Positions 25,264 to 34,672 of a stretch of DNA of 59,389 nt are shown here, in pieces; the stretch's first letter is position 1, and each line of letters opens with the position of its first letter. This DNA is from Alphaproteobacteria bacterium (lineage in GTDB: Bacteria; Pseudomonadota; Alphaproteobacteria; Geminicoccales; Geminicoccaceae): NCBI GenBank assembly GCA_026982705.1, contig JALSGP010000024.1, positions 1-59,389 of the forward strand. Direction: 5' to 3'. The notes beneath the pieces were generated by a model that was given only the letters and a program-made list of their open reading frames with translations, ran no database searches and had not been told where the DNA came from. The position numbers and the translations under genes were made by a program.

Positions 25264-27802
25264 GCCAGCGGCTCCACCAGCCGGTGCGGCGGGGGCGGCC
25301 CCGCTCCTCGGTCGCACCCGCGGTTTCGCGGGCGGGCGCCCCGCCGGCCTCCGCCGACTCCCCGGCATCCGCCGGTGTCGTCGGTGCCGGCCCCGCCGTC
25401 TCGGCCGGCGCGCTTTCCCCGTCTCCGGCCGTCACCCTCGTCCCGGCCCCGGCCACCTCGCGATGGTCGCCGTTGGGACCACCGCCGCCGGCGGGCCGTG
25501 CCTCCATGGCTCCGGGCGCCGCCAGCTCCGCGGTCACCGTCGCCCCGGCCGCACCGTCACGGGAGCCCTCCTCTTCGGCCCGATCCGGTGGGGCCGTACG
25601 CTCCTCCGCCGGCGACCGCGGCGGTCGGCTCCCGCCGCCCGCCTCTCCGTCCCCGTGGACGGCCGCGGTGTCGGCGGTCTCCGCGGGCGCGGCCGCGGGT
25701 TCGGCCGGGGCGGCCACGGGTCCGGGGACCCCGGATGCGGCCACATCCTCCATCGGCTCCATCGCCCCCTCTCCCACCGCGGGCTCCGCCGGCGTCTCGG
25801 CCGCGGGGCGGGCCTCCTCCACCGCCTTCTCGCCGCCGCGACGACGGCGACGACGCCGGCGACGACGGCGTCCGCCGCCCTCGCGCCCGGCCTCCTCGAT
25901 CGCTGCCTCGGCGGTCTCCTCCCCGGCCGCGGCCGGGGCGGGCGCGGGTGGAGAGGCTTCGGCCGGCGCGGCCGCCTCGGTGCCGTCTCCTTCCTCCGCC
26001 ACCGCGGGCTCCGCCGGCGTCTCGGCCGCGGGGCGGGCCTCCTCCACCGCCTTCTCGCCACCGCGACGACGGCGACGACGCCGGCGACGACGGCGCCCGC
26101 CGCCCTCGCGCCCGGCCTCCTCGACCGCCGCCTCGGTGGTCTCCTCCCCGGCCGGGGCGGCCGCCGGTTTCTCGCGCCGCTCCAGGATCTCCAGGGTCAG
26201 CGGCTCGGGGCCCGGCTGGTCGTCCACGGCGATGCGCACCCGCATGTCGTAGCGCGCCTCGAGGCGGGAGAGGGCATCGCGCTTGTGGTTGAGGAGATAG
26301 AGGGCGACCTCGGTGGGGACCCGGAGCTGGATCAGCGCCGCCTCGTTCTTGATGCCCTCCTCCTGCACCCGCCGCAGGGCGTGGAGGGCGAGGCTCTCGG
26401 TGGAGCGGACGAGGCCGCTGCCGGCACAGGTGGGGCAGGTGCGGGTGGAGAGCTCGAGGATGCTCGGGCGCAGACGCTGGCGCGAGAGTTCCAAGAGGCC
26501 GAAGCCGGAGATGCGGCCCATCTGGATGCGGGCGCGGTCGGCCTTGAGGGCGGCCTTGAGCCGCTTCTCCACCTGCCGCTGGTGGCGCGAATCGCCCATG
26601 TCGATGAAGTCGATCACCACCAGCCCGGCGATGTCGCGCAGCCTGAGCTGACGGGCGATCTCGTCGGCCGCCTCGAGATTGGTCTTGAGGGCGGTCTCGT
26701 CGATGTGCCGCTCGCGGGTCGCCTTGCCCGAATTGACATCGATGGCGGTGAGCGCCTCGGTGGCATGGATGACGATGGAGCCGCCGGAGGGGAGCGGCAC
26801 CTCCGGGCTCATCATGGCATCGAGCTGATCCTCGATGCCGTAGCGGGCGAACAGCGGCACCTCGTCCTGGTAGGCGCGCACCAGCTTCACCTTGCTGGGG
26901 CTCATGAGGCGCATGATCTCGCGCGCACGGCGGTAGGCCTCCTCGCCCTCCACCAGGATCTCCTCGATGTCGCGGGTGTAGAGATCCCGGAGCGCCCGCT
27001 TGACCAGGTCGCCCTCCTCGTAGACGAGGCAGGGGGCGATGCTCTCCAGCACCTTCTGGCGGATCTCGTTCCACAGGCGCACCAGGTATTCGTAGTCGCG
27101 CCGGATCTCCGCCTTGGTGCGGGCCTGGCCGGCCGTGCGGATGATCAGCCCCATCCCCTCCGGCACGCCGAGTTCCTCGGCGATCTTCTTGAGCCGGCGG
27201 CGGTCGGCCGGATCGGTGATCTTGCGGGAGATGCCGCCGCCCTTGGGGGTGTTGGGCATCAGCACGCAGTAGCGGCCGGGCAGGGAGATGTAGGTGGTGA
27301 GCGCCGCGCCCTTGTTGCCGCGCTCCTCCTTGACCACCTGCACCAGCATGATCTGCCGGCGCTTGATCACCTCCTGGATCTTGTAGGAGCGCAGGATCTG
27401 GGCGCGCCGCCGGCGGATCTCCTCGAGGACGTCGGCGGTCTCCTCCTCGGCGTCCTGGGTGACGGCGGTCCCGTTGCCCTCTTCCGCCACCGCCTCGGCG
27501 TTGGCCCGCGCCTCCAGCTCCCGCTCCAGCCGCTCCAGCTCCTCGCGGTCGGCCTGCGGGATCTGATAGTAGTCGGGATGGATCTCGCTGAAGGGCAGGA
27601 AGCCGTGGCGGTTACCGCCGTAGTCGACGAAGGCCGCCTGCAGCGACGGTTCCACCCGGGTGACCTTGGCGAGATAGATGTTGCCCTTGAGCTGGCGCCT
27701 GCTGGCGATCTCGATGTCGAAGTCCACCAGCCGGTCGTCTTCGGCCACCACCACCCGGGTCTCCTCCGGGTGGGTGGCGTCGATGAGCATGCGTTTGGTC
27801 AT
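25256..27802 (-). CDS. rne: Ribonuclease E
   Basis: 848 aa. The N-terminal catalytic half (1-550) has the S1 domain (about 35-160, with an acidic insert at 100-130 usual in alphaproteobacteria), the DNase I-like site with Asp355 (AIDVNSG) and Asp398 (VVIDFIDMGD), and the zinc-link CPTC at 456-459. The C-terminal third is low-complexity Ala/Pro/Glu-rich sequence with two runs of 11 arginines, each in a duplicated block, and ends GWWSRWLS. RNase E cleaves mRNA and rRNA precursors and scaffolds the degradosome; the Arg runs probably bind RNA. The start at 27802 (MTKRMLIDATHPEETRVVV) matches the family. Confidence 0.97.
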   Translation of the reverse strand: MTKRMLIDATHPEETRVVVAEDDRLVDFDIEIASRRQLKGNIYLAKVTRVEPSLQAAFVDYGGNRHGFLPFSEIHPDYYQIPQADREELERLERELEARANAEAVAEEGNGTAVTQDAEEETADVLEEIRRRRAQILRSYKIQEVIKRRQIMLVQVVKEERGNKGAALTTYISLPGRYCVLMPNTPKGGGISRKITDPADRRRLKKIAEELGVPEGMGLIIRTAGQARTKAEIRRDYEYLVRLWNEIRQKVLESIAPCLVYEEGDLVKRALRDLYTRDIEEILVEGEEAYRRAREIMRLMSPSKVKLVRAYQDEVPLFARYGIEDQLDAMMSPEVPLPSGGSIVIHATEALTAIDVNSGKATRERHIDETALKTNLEAADEIARQLRLRDIAGLVVIDFIDMGDSRHQRQVEKRLKAALKADRARIQMGRISGFGLLELSRQRLRPSILELSTRTCPTCAGSGLVRSTESLALHALRRVQEEGIKNEAALIQLRVPTEVALYLLNHKRDALSRLEARYDMRVRIAVDDQPGPEPLTLEILERREKPAAAPAGEETTEAAVEEAGREGGGRRRRRRRRRRRGGEKAVEEARPAAETPAEPAVAEEGDGTEAAAPAEASPPAPAPAAAGEETAEAAIEEAGREGGGRRRRRRRRRRRGGEKAVEEARPAAETPAEPAVGEGAMEPMEDVAASGVPGPVAAPAEPAAAPAETADTAAVHGDGEAGGGSRPPRSPAEERTAPPDRAEEEGSRDGAAGATVTAELAAPGAMEARPAGGGGPNGDHREVAGAGTRVTAGDGESAPAETAGPAPTTPADAGESAEAGGAPARETAGATEERGRPRRTGWWSRWLS
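25776..26154. repeat. Direct repeat of about 154 bp inside rne
   Basis: Positions 25776-25929 and 26001-26154 are about 95% identical with an offset of 225 bp. Each encodes an EEAGREGGG segment, 11 arginines and GGEKAVEEARPAAETPAEPA. The Arg runs use mixed CGN codons, so this is a duplicated unit and not a simple trinucleotide expansion. Confidence 0.85.
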
Positions 27803-28107
27803 CGCGTCGATACTCCGACGGCCGGACGGGCAGCGCCACCGCGGGCGCGCGCACGGCCCGGCCCCGCTGTCCGGGTTGCCTTCCATTCACCTTTACGCGC
27901 GGACGAGGTTCCGGGATCTCCGGATCGGAACCCGACGTCCGTGCCGGTCGGGTGTCCACGGGCCGCCGGCCTCCCCGCAGCGTCCCCCGCACCCGGCGCC
28001 GGCGGCCGTGCGCCGCGGTCCCGGCTGTCGCCGTGGGACGCTTTCGGCTATCACGGTCGGCGGCGAGCCGCGCGCCGTACGGACCTGCGTCGTGGAGAGC
28101 GGACCCT

Positions 28108-29451
28108 GTGAGACCGAGCTCGAGGACACGGGACGGGCGGGAGAGACGAACGTCGGCGAGGAGGCCGCGGTCCGCGGCATCTGTGATCGGCTGGCTCGGG
28201 AGATGGCTGCTGCCGACGATCGTCCTTCTCCTCGCGATGGGAGCCGGCGATTCCGTCCGCGCCGCGGAACATGCGACCGTGCGGGGAATCCGCTTCGGCG
28301 TACAGGAAACCCGTACCCGCATCGTTATCGATATCACCCGCCGGGTGGATTTCAAGGCGAGGCTCCTCGAGGGCCCGCCACGGCTGGTGATCGATCTGCC
28401 GGAGGTCCGCTTCCGCCCGCGCCCCCATCCCCTGGGCCGCCCGCGCGGCCTCGCCACCGGCCACCGCTTCGGCCGGCTCGAGCCGGGACGTTCGCGCATC
28501 ATCGTCGACCTCGCCCGGCCGGCCCGCCTCGCCCGCGCCTTCTGGATCCCCCCCACCCGCGAGCTGCCCTTCTGGCGCAGGGTGCTGGACCTGGAGCCGC
28601 GCGGGCGGACCCGGTCCACCCCGCCCGCCGCGACGGCCGCGCCGGCCCCGGCCATGTCGCCGGCGACGCCCGGCACCGGCGCGCGGCCGGCCGCCGTCGC
28701 CCGCGCCGCGGGCCCGCGGATACCGCCGCCGCCCGCACCCCGCCCCGCGGTGCCGCCGGATGCCCGGCCCGTGGTGGTGATCGATCCCGGCCACGGCGGC
28801 GTCGATCCGGGGACCATCGGCGTGGGCGGGCTGCGGGAGAAGGACCTGACCCTGGCCATGGCGCGGGCGCTGGCGACGGAACTGCGGCGGACCGGCCGCT
28901 ACCGGGTCCGTCTCACCCGCGAGGACGACCGCTTCCTGCCGCTGCGCGAGCGCGTGCGCATCGCCCGCCGTCTCGGCGCCGACCTCTTCATCTCGCTGCA
29001 CATGGACAGCCTCGCCGACCGGCGGGTGCGGGGGGCCTCCGTCTACACCCTCTCGGAGGAGGCGTCGGACGCGGAGGCGGCCCGCCTCGCCGCCAAGGAG
29101 AACCTGGCCGACGTGCTGGCCGGGCTCGAGACGCCGGTCGAGGATCCCACCGTCGCCCAGATCCTCATCGATCTCGCCCAGCGCGACACCCTCAACAAGT
29201 CCATCGTCTTCGCCGAGGCCCTGGTGCGGGAGATCGGCCGGGTCCAGCCGCTCCTCAAACGCACCCGCCGCTATGCCGGTTTCGCCGTCCTCAAGGCGCC
29301 GGACACCCCTTCCGTTCTGCTGGAGCTGGGCTATCTCTCCAATCCACGGGACGCGGCCCGTCTCGCCGACCCGGCCTTCCGCCGGCGCCTGGCCGTCGCC
29401 ATCCGTCGGGCCGTCGACGCCTATTTCGCCGCACCGGTGCGGCCGCTCTGA
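28108..29451 (+). CDS. N-acetylmuramoyl-L-alanine amidase (AmiC-like)
   Basis: About 447 aa from the GTG at 28108 (GGAGAG 8 bp upstream); a GTG at 28183 just before the hydrophobic segment is the main alternative. The sequence shows a basic N-terminus, a signal-type segment (WLLPTIVLLLAMG), an AMIN domain (about 50-145), a Pro/Ala linker and an Amidase_3 domain. Amidase_3 zinc motifs are VVVIDPGHGGVDPGTIG (His), the LREKDLTL Glu, SLHMDS and the catalytic VLLELGYLSN Glu near the end. It cleaves the stem peptide from MurNAc in the periplasm, mainly at division. It sits just upstream of PBP1a, a common pairing, and is divergent from rne. Confidence 0.93.
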   Translation: MRPSSRTRDGRERRTSARRPRSAASVIGWLGRWLLPTIVLLLAMGAGDSVRAAEHATVRGIRFGVQETRTRIVIDITRRVDFKARLLEGPPRLVIDLPEVRFRPRPHPLGRPRGLATGHRFGRLEPGRSRIIVDLARPARLARAFWIPPTRELPFWRRVLDLEPRGRTRSTPPAATAAPAPAMSPATPGTGARPAAVARAAGPRIPPPPAPRPAVPPDARPVVVIDPGHGGVDPGTIGVGGLREKDLTLAMARALATELRRTGRYRVRLTREDDRFLPLRERVRIARRLGADLFISLHMDSLADRRVRGASVYTLSEEASDAEAARLAAKENLADVLAGLETPVEDPTVAQILIDLAQRDTLNKSIVFAEALVREIGRVQPLLKRTRRYAGFAVLKAPDTPSVLLELGYLSNPRDAARLADPAFRRRLAVAIRRAVDAYFAAPVRPL

Positions 29452-29484
29452 GGCACCGGAGCCGGAGGAACCCGCCCGAGGACC

Positions 29485-31896
29485 ATGCGTCGCGTCGTCC
29501 GCCTCCTCCTCGCCCTCGTGCGCCTCGGCGCCCTCGCCCTGGTGGCCGGCCTCGCCGGCGTGGCGTGGCTGTTCTGGTCCTACGGTCGCGACCTGCCGGA
29601 CTACCGGGTGCTGGCCCGCTACGAACCGCCGACGGTGACGCGGATCTATGCCGGCGACGGCTCGCTTCTGGCAGAATACGCCCGCGAGAAGCGCATCTTC
29701 GTGCCCATCGACGCCATTCCCGAGCGGGTCAAGCAGGCCTTCGTGGCGGCCGAGGATCGGAACTTCTACCGGCACTTCGGCCTCGATCCCGTCGGCATCC
29801 TGCGCGCCCTCTGGCAGAACCTCGACCGCGTGCGGCGCGGGCTCAGACCGGTGGGCGGCTCCACCATCACCCAGCAGGTGGCCAAGAACTTCCTCCTCTC
29901 CAACGAGGTCTCGCTGGAGCGCAAGATCAAGGAGGCGATCCTCGCGATCCGCATCGAACGGACCTTCTCCAAGGACAAGATCCTCGAACTCTATCTCAAC
30001 GAGATCTACCTGGGACGGCGCTCCTACGGCGTCGCCATGGCGGCGCTCAACTATTTCGACAAGTCCCTCGACGAGCTGACCCTCGGCGAGATCGCGTTCC
30101 TCGCCGGCCTGCCCAAGGCGCCCTCCCGCTACGATCCGGAGAAGAACCCGGAGGCCGCCTACGCCCGCCGCGACTACGTGCTCGACCGCATGGTGGAGGA
30201 CGGCTACGTGACCGCCGCCGAGGCCGCGGCGGCCAAGGCCGAACCGCTGGTGGTGGGGCGGGACACCACCACCTTCGCCCGCGCCCCCTTCTTCGTGGAG
30301 GAGGTGCGCCGCCGGCTGGTAGCACGGCTGGGCGAGGCCGGCTTCTACGAGGGCGGGCTGGCGGTGCGCACCACCGTGGACGTGACGCTGCAGCGTCACG
30401 CCGAGCGCGCCGTGCGGGAGGGGCTCGCCGCCTACGATCGCCGCCGTGGCGGCTGGCGCGGTCCGCTGGGCCGCATCGATCCCGCGGGGCCCGACGCGGC
30501 GGTGCGGCTCGCCGCCTTCGATCCCGGCTTCGAGCTCGGCGACTGGCGGCTGGCGCTGGTGGCGGACGTCGCGGATCGGGCGGCGGAGCTGCTCTTTCCG
30601 GACGGAAGCAGGGGTCTCCTCGATCTCGCCGGGGTCGCGTGGGCGCGGCCGCGGCTTCCCGACGGCGGGCTCGGGCCGGCGCCGCGGCGGGTGTCGGAGG
30701 TGGTGCGGCCCGGCGACGTGATCGTGGTGGCGGCCCGCGAGGGGATGGAGGATCACTACGATCTGCGCCAGCGGCCGGAGGTGGAGGGCGCCCTCGTCGC
30801 CATGGACCCCCACACCGGCCGCGTGCTGGCGCTGGTGGGCGGCTTCAGCTTCCGCCAGAGCCAGTTCAACCGCGCCACCCAGGCCCGCCGACAGCCCGGC
30901 TCCGCCTTCAAGCCTTTCGTCTATCTGGCCGCCCTCGAACACGGTTACACGCCCGCCTCCATCGTGCTCGACGCCCCCATCGTGGTGGACCAGGGGCCGG
31001 GACTGCCGCCGTGGAAGCCGGCCAACTACAGCGAGCGCTTCTACGGTCCCTCGACGCTGCGGCTGGGGCTCGAGAAGTCGCGCAATCTCATGACGGTGCG
31101 CCTCGCCCTCGCCATCGGCATGGAGCCCGTCATCGACGTGGCGCGCCGCTTCGGCATCGGCGAGGGCCTCACGCCCTATCCCTCCTCCGCCCTCGGCGCC
31201 CAGGAGGTGACGCTGCTGGAGCTCACCACCGCCTACGCCATGCTGGTCAACGGCGGCCGCCGCATCCGGCCGGTGTTCGTGGACCGGCTGCAGGATCGCT
31301 ACGGTCGCACGGTGATGGCCGCCGACACCCGGCCGTGCCCGGCCTGTCGCGCCGAGACGTGGGACGGGCGAGCGCCGCCGGAGCTGCCGGATCCCCGCGC
31401 GCAGGTGGTGGATCCCCGCATCGCCTATCAGGTGGTGCACATGCTGGAAGGGGTGATCCAGCGCGGCACCGGCCGCCGTGCCCGCGATCTCGGCCGGCCG
31501 CTGGCCGGCAAGACCGGCACCACCAACGACAGCCGCGATGCCTGGTTCGTCGGCTTCTCGCCGGATCTGGTGGCGGGGGTGTGGGTGGGCTTCGACCAGC
31601 CGCGGAGTCTCGGCCGGCGCGAGACCGGCGCCAGCGTGGCGCTGCCCATCTGGAAGGCCTTCGTGGCGAAGGCGCTGGAGGGACGGCCGCCGGTCCCCTT
31701 CCGCACGCCGCCCGGCGTGCTGCTGGTGCGGATCGACGCCGATTCGGGTCTGCTGCCGGGGCCCGCGACGGAGCGCACCATCGTCGAGGCCTTCCTTCCC
31801 GGCACCGTACCCACTAGAAGGGCCGTCGCGGCCCGGACCCCGGCGGGAGCCGGCACGGGCGCCGGGGCGGCGCCGGAGCCCGGCGGGCTCTACTGA
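29485..31896 (+). CDS. mrcA: Penicillin-binding protein 1A
   Basis: 803 aa, a class A bifunctional peptidoglycan synthase. One membrane anchor (residues 8-32) is followed by a GT51 glycosyltransferase domain with catalytic Glu90 in VAAEDRNFYRHFG, GGSTITQQVAKNFLL, and LELYLNEIYLG. The transpeptidase domain has the SxxK motif at Ser473-Lys476 (GSAFKPF), the SRN-like motif in EKSRNLM, and KTGTTNDSRDAWF starting at Lys676. It acts at the outer face of the inner membrane. It lies 33 bp after the amidase gene, in a likely cell-wall operon that ends 58 bp before prfB. Confidence 0.97.
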   Translation: MRRVVRLLLALVRLGALALVAGLAGVAWLFWSYGRDLPDYRVLARYEPPTVTRIYAGDGSLLAEYAREKRIFVPIDAIPERVKQAFVAAEDRNFYRHFGLDPVGILRALWQNLDRVRRGLRPVGGSTITQQVAKNFLLSNEVSLERKIKEAILAIRIERTFSKDKILELYLNEIYLGRRSYGVAMAALNYFDKSLDELTLGEIAFLAGLPKAPSRYDPEKNPEAAYARRDYVLDRMVEDGYVTAAEAAAAKAEPLVVGRDTTTFARAPFFVEEVRRRLVARLGEAGFYEGGLAVRTTVDVTLQRHAERAVREGLAAYDRRRGGWRGPLGRIDPAGPDAAVRLAAFDPGFELGDWRLALVADVADRAAELLFPDGSRGLLDLAGVAWARPRLPDGGLGPAPRRVSEVVRPGDVIVVAAREGMEDHYDLRQRPEVEGALVAMDPHTGRVLALVGGFSFRQSQFNRATQARRQPGSAFKPFVYLAALEHGYTPASIVLDAPIVVDQGPGLPPWKPANYSERFYGPSTLRLGLEKSRNLMTVRLALAIGMEPVIDVARRFGIGEGLTPYPSSALGAQEVTLLELTTAYAMLVNGGRRIRPVFVDRLQDRYGRTVMAADTRPCPACRAETWDGRAPPELPDPRAQVVDPRIAYQVVHMLEGVIQRGTGRRARDLGRPLAGKTGTTNDSRDAWFVGFSPDLVAGVWVGFDQPRSLGRRETGASVALPIWKAFVAKALEGRPPVPFRTPPGVLLVRIDADSGLLPGPATERTIVEAFLPGTVPTRRAVAARTPAGAGTGAGAAPEPGGLY

Positions 31897-31954
31897 GGGG
31901 TGATCCGCCCGCCGGCCGTCCCCGTAGAGAGCCGTGGCAACGGGAGGTTCGTCC

Positions 31955-33095
31955 ATGCGGAGCGAACACGCGGAGACCATCGCCAGGATCGAGCAGGGGC
32001 TGGCCCTGCTGAGGAGGCATCTTTGACTGGGACCGGGCGCTGGCGCGGCTGGACGAGCTCGATCATCTGATCGAGGACCCGGATCTCTGGAACGATCGCG
32101 CGCGGGCCGAACGGCTCATGCGCGAGCGCGGCCGGTTGGCCGAGGCGATCGAGCGCCAGCGGCGGCTGGAGCGGCAGCTCGCCGATCTGCGCGAGCTCGC
32201 CGAGCTGGCCGACGACGAGGACGACGCCGAGACGCTGGAGGAGGTCTCGCGTGAGCTGGGCGAGCTCGCCGCCACCGTGGAGCGGCTGGAGCTGGAGAGC
32301 CTGCTGTCGGGCGAGGCCGATCGCAACGACGCCTATCTGCAGGTCAACGCCGGTGCCGGCGGCACCGAGTCCCAGGACTGGGCCGAGATGCTGCTGCGCA
32401 TGTACGTGCGCTGGGCGGAGGCTCACGGCTACGAGGTGGAGTGGGTGGAGGAGACGCCGGGCGAGGAGGCCGGCATCAAGTCCGCCACCGTCAAGATCAA
32501 GGGCGAGAACGCCTATGGCTGGCTCAAGACGGAATCGGGCGTGCACCGTCTGGTGCGGATCTCGCCCTTCGACGCCCAGGCGCGGCGCCACACCAGTTTC
32601 GCCAGTGTGTGGGTCTATCCGGTGGTGGACGAGGACTTCGAGATCGAGATCGATCCGAAGGACCTGCGCATCGACACCTACCGCGCCTCGGGGGCCGGCG
32701 GCCAGCACGTCAACCGGACCGATTCGGCGGTGCGCATCACCCACATCCCCACCGGCATCGTGGTCCAGTGCCAGAACGACCGCTCCCAGCACCGCAACCG
32801 GGCCCAGGCCATGGCCATGCTCAAGGCGCGGCTCTACGAGCTGGAGCTGCAGAAGCGGCGCGCCGAGCAGCAGAAGCTGGAGGAGCAGAAGACGGACATC
32901 GGCTGGGGGCACCAGATCCGCAGCTACGTCCTCCACCCCTACAAGCTGGTGAAGGATTTGCGGACGGGGGTGGAGACGGGCAACGCCCAGGCGGTGCTGG
33001 ACGGCGACATCGACCGCTTCCTCGAGGCGGCCCTCGCCCAGGGCGTCACCAACAAGCGCCCCGAGGAGCTGGCGGCGGAGGGCAAAAAGGGATAG
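31955..33095 (+). CDS. prfB: Peptide chain release factor 2, with programmed +1 frameshift
   Basis: 379 aa after frameshifting. The ATG at 31955 opens a 23-codon frame that ends at CTT TGA (32021-32026); reading continues +1 as GAC from 32025 to the stop at 33095. Downstream are RF2 features: the SPF recognition tripeptide ([16 protein letters not shown]), GGQ in [13 protein letters not shown], and the C-terminal helical part. RF2 releases peptides at UGA and UAA. The in-frame UGA is the site of autoregulation: when RF2 is low the ribosome pauses and shifts. Conventional gene callers would start this gene late (around 32118) and lose the N-terminus. Confidence 0.97.
32012..32027 (+). promoter_or_regulatory. 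prfB programmed frameshift site
   Basis: A Shine-Dalgarno-like AGGAGG (32012-32017), a 3-nt spacer CAT, then the slip codon CTT, in-frame TGA and C. This matches the canonical RF2 recoding signal (AGGGGG-TAT-CTTTGAC) in order and spacing. Confidence 0.97.
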
Positions 33096-33121
33096 GTCCC
33101 CCTCCCGCCATCTCCCTCTCT

Positions 33122-33150
33122 CGCCGGGGACCGCGACGCGGTCCCCGGCG
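33122..33150 (+). terminator. Rho-independent-type terminator after prfB
   Basis: A perfect 13-bp stem (33122-33134 with 33138-33150) closes a GAC loop 26 bp after the prfB stop and is followed by CGTCTTCC. It is a strong hairpin with a weak T-rich tail. Confidence 0.75.
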
Positions 33151-33545
33151 CGTCTTCCGCCGCACGATGGCGACGGCCGGATCGGAACTGCCGGAGCGTC
33201 GGGGAGATCGGGGGAGGACGGGACCCTGCGCCCCACGGGCAGCATGAGGGTCCCCCTCGCCGCGGTCCCTCGGCGTCGCCTTCCCGGCCGCCCGCGCTGC
33301 CGGGTCGTCCCGTGGGACTCCGGCTCGCACGCGAGGGGCGGGCGGAGCGGGCGGAGCCGGGACGGTGTCGGGTCGCGGCAGGATCGCCGGCCGGAGGCCC
33401 GTTCCGGCGAACGGGCGGGCGGCCGCGGGCGGACCGGGAAGGCCGGAGAGGCGGTGTCGATCCGATCGGAGGCCGGAAGGCGTTCCCGCCGTCGCGCGTC
33501 CCCCGGGCCGTCCCGGAGTGCCCGCGGACGAGGGCCGATCGGCCG
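33151..33545. other. Non-coding stretch between prfB terminator and gloA
   Basis: About 395 bp of G+C-rich sequence. The open frames here are Arg/Gly-rich in every frame and have no recognisable domain or good ribosome site. I see no tRNA, repeat or other structure. Confidence 0.5.
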
Positions 33546-33986
33546 CTACCAGCTGCCCACATTGGGCATGGAGACCCAGGGCTCCTCGGGGGGCAGCGGC
33601 TCGCCCCGCTGCAGGAGCTCGATGGAGATGCCGTCGGGCGAACGGATAAAGGCCATGCGCCCGTCCCGCGGCGGCCGGTTGATGGTGACGCCCGCATCCA
33701 TCAGCCGCCGGCAGAGGGCATAGATGTCCTCCACCTCGAAGGCGAGATGCCCGAAGGCGCGGCCGGTGGTGTAGTCCTCCGGATCCCAGTTGTAGGTCAG
33801 CTCCAGGAGCGGCGCCCGCGTCTCCCGCGCCCGCGCGACATCCTCCGGCGCGGCCAGGAACACCAGCGTATAGCGCCCCTCCGGCCGCTCCACCCGCCGC
33901 ACCTCCACGAGCCCCAGCTTGTGGCAGTAGAAGTCCAGGCTCTCCTCGAGATCGCGGACCCGCACCATGGTGTGGAGATAGCGCAC
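33546..33986 (-). CDS. gloA: Lactoylglutathione lyase (glyoxalase I)
   Basis: 146 aa from a GTG at 33986 with GGGAGGAGG upstream. The vicinal-oxygen-chelate fold is clear, and all four metal ligands of bacterial GloA are present: His5 (YLHTMVRV), Glu62 (LLELTYNWD), His80 (FGHLAFEV) and Glu123 (GISIELLQ). It isomerises the methylglyoxal-glutathione hemithioacetal to S-lactoylglutathione in the cytosol. A short extra tail ([11 protein letters not shown]) follows the domain. It is divergent from the TRAP permease genes. Confidence 0.95.
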   Translation of the reverse strand: MRYLHTMVRVRDLEESLDFYCHKLGLVEVRRVERPEGRYTLVFLAAPEDVARARETRAPLLELTYNWDPEDYTTGRAFGHLAFEVEDIYALCRRLMDAGVTINRPPRDGRMAFIRSPDGISIELLQRGEPLPPEEPWVSMPNVGSW

Positions 33987-34126
33987 GGCCCCTCCTCCCG
34001 CGCTGGCGACCGCTCGGAGTCTAGCGACCGCCGCCGCACGGCGGCAAGCGTGCCCTTCCAAGGGACCGGAACGACGTGTAAGCAGGCCGCGCCGCGGTCG
34101 CCTTCGGTCTCCCTGGCGGGGCGTTC

Positions 34127-34672
34127 ATGGGTATGCTCGAATCCTTCGTGCGCTTCGTCGACACCCTCAACGAGCGGATCGGGCGGGCGGTGAGCTGGCT
34201 CACCCTCGCCATGGTGGCGGTCACCTTCCTGGTCGCCGTCATGCGCTACGGATTCACCTGGGGGCGGGTGTGGATCCAGGAGAGCTACGTGTGGATGCAC
34301 GGCATCGTCTTCATGCTCGGTGCCGGCTACACCCTCCTCCACGACGGCCACGTGCGGGTGGACGTCTTCTACCGCCCGGCCCCCCTGCGCCGGCGGGCGC
34401 TGGTGGATCTGCTGGGCGCCCTGCTGCTGGCGCTGCCCATGGTGGCGACGGTCTTCGTGGTGAGCTGGCCCTACGTGCTGGAGTCCTGGCTCAAGCTGGA
34501 GACCTCGCGGGAGGCCGGCGGGCTGCCCGGCCTGTTCCTGCTCAAGACGGTGATCCTGCTGTTCTGCCTGCTGGTGGGCCTGCAGGCCCTCTCCCTCGCC
34601 GCCAAGGCGTGGCTGGCCCTGCGCGGACGGCCGGAGCTCTATGCCCGGAGCCGGGCCGGGGGGGCCGGATGA
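34127..34672 (+). CDS. TRAP transporter small permease (DctQ-like)
   Basis: 181 aa with four predicted membrane segments (about 20-40, 60-80, 100-120 and 145-165) and the family pattern VWIQESYVWMHGIVFMLG and GHVRVDVFY in the first half. It stabilises the large permease in the inner membrane. Its stop overlaps the DctM start (ATGA at 34669). No periplasmic DctP-type binding protein is beside it. Confidence 0.9.
   Translation: MGMLESFVRFVDTLNERIGRAVSWLTLAMVAVTFLVAVMRYGFTWGRVWIQESYVWMHGIVFMLGAGYTLLHDGHVRVDVFYRPAPLRRRALVDLLGALLLALPMVATVFVVSWPYVLESWLKLETSREAGGLPGLFLLKTVILLFCLLVGLQALSLAAKAWLALRGRPELYARSRAGGAG

Noticed and set aside
28108-28182. The N-terminal 25 residues of the amidase as a separate leader peptide
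   Set aside because: The frame is continuous with the amidase and a ribosome-site-like GGAGAG precedes the GTG; a start-site ambiguity is the simpler reading.
33151-33545. Small proteins in the gap before gloA
   Set aside because: Frames on both strands are Arg/Gly-rich with no motif or ribosome site; the region follows a terminator.
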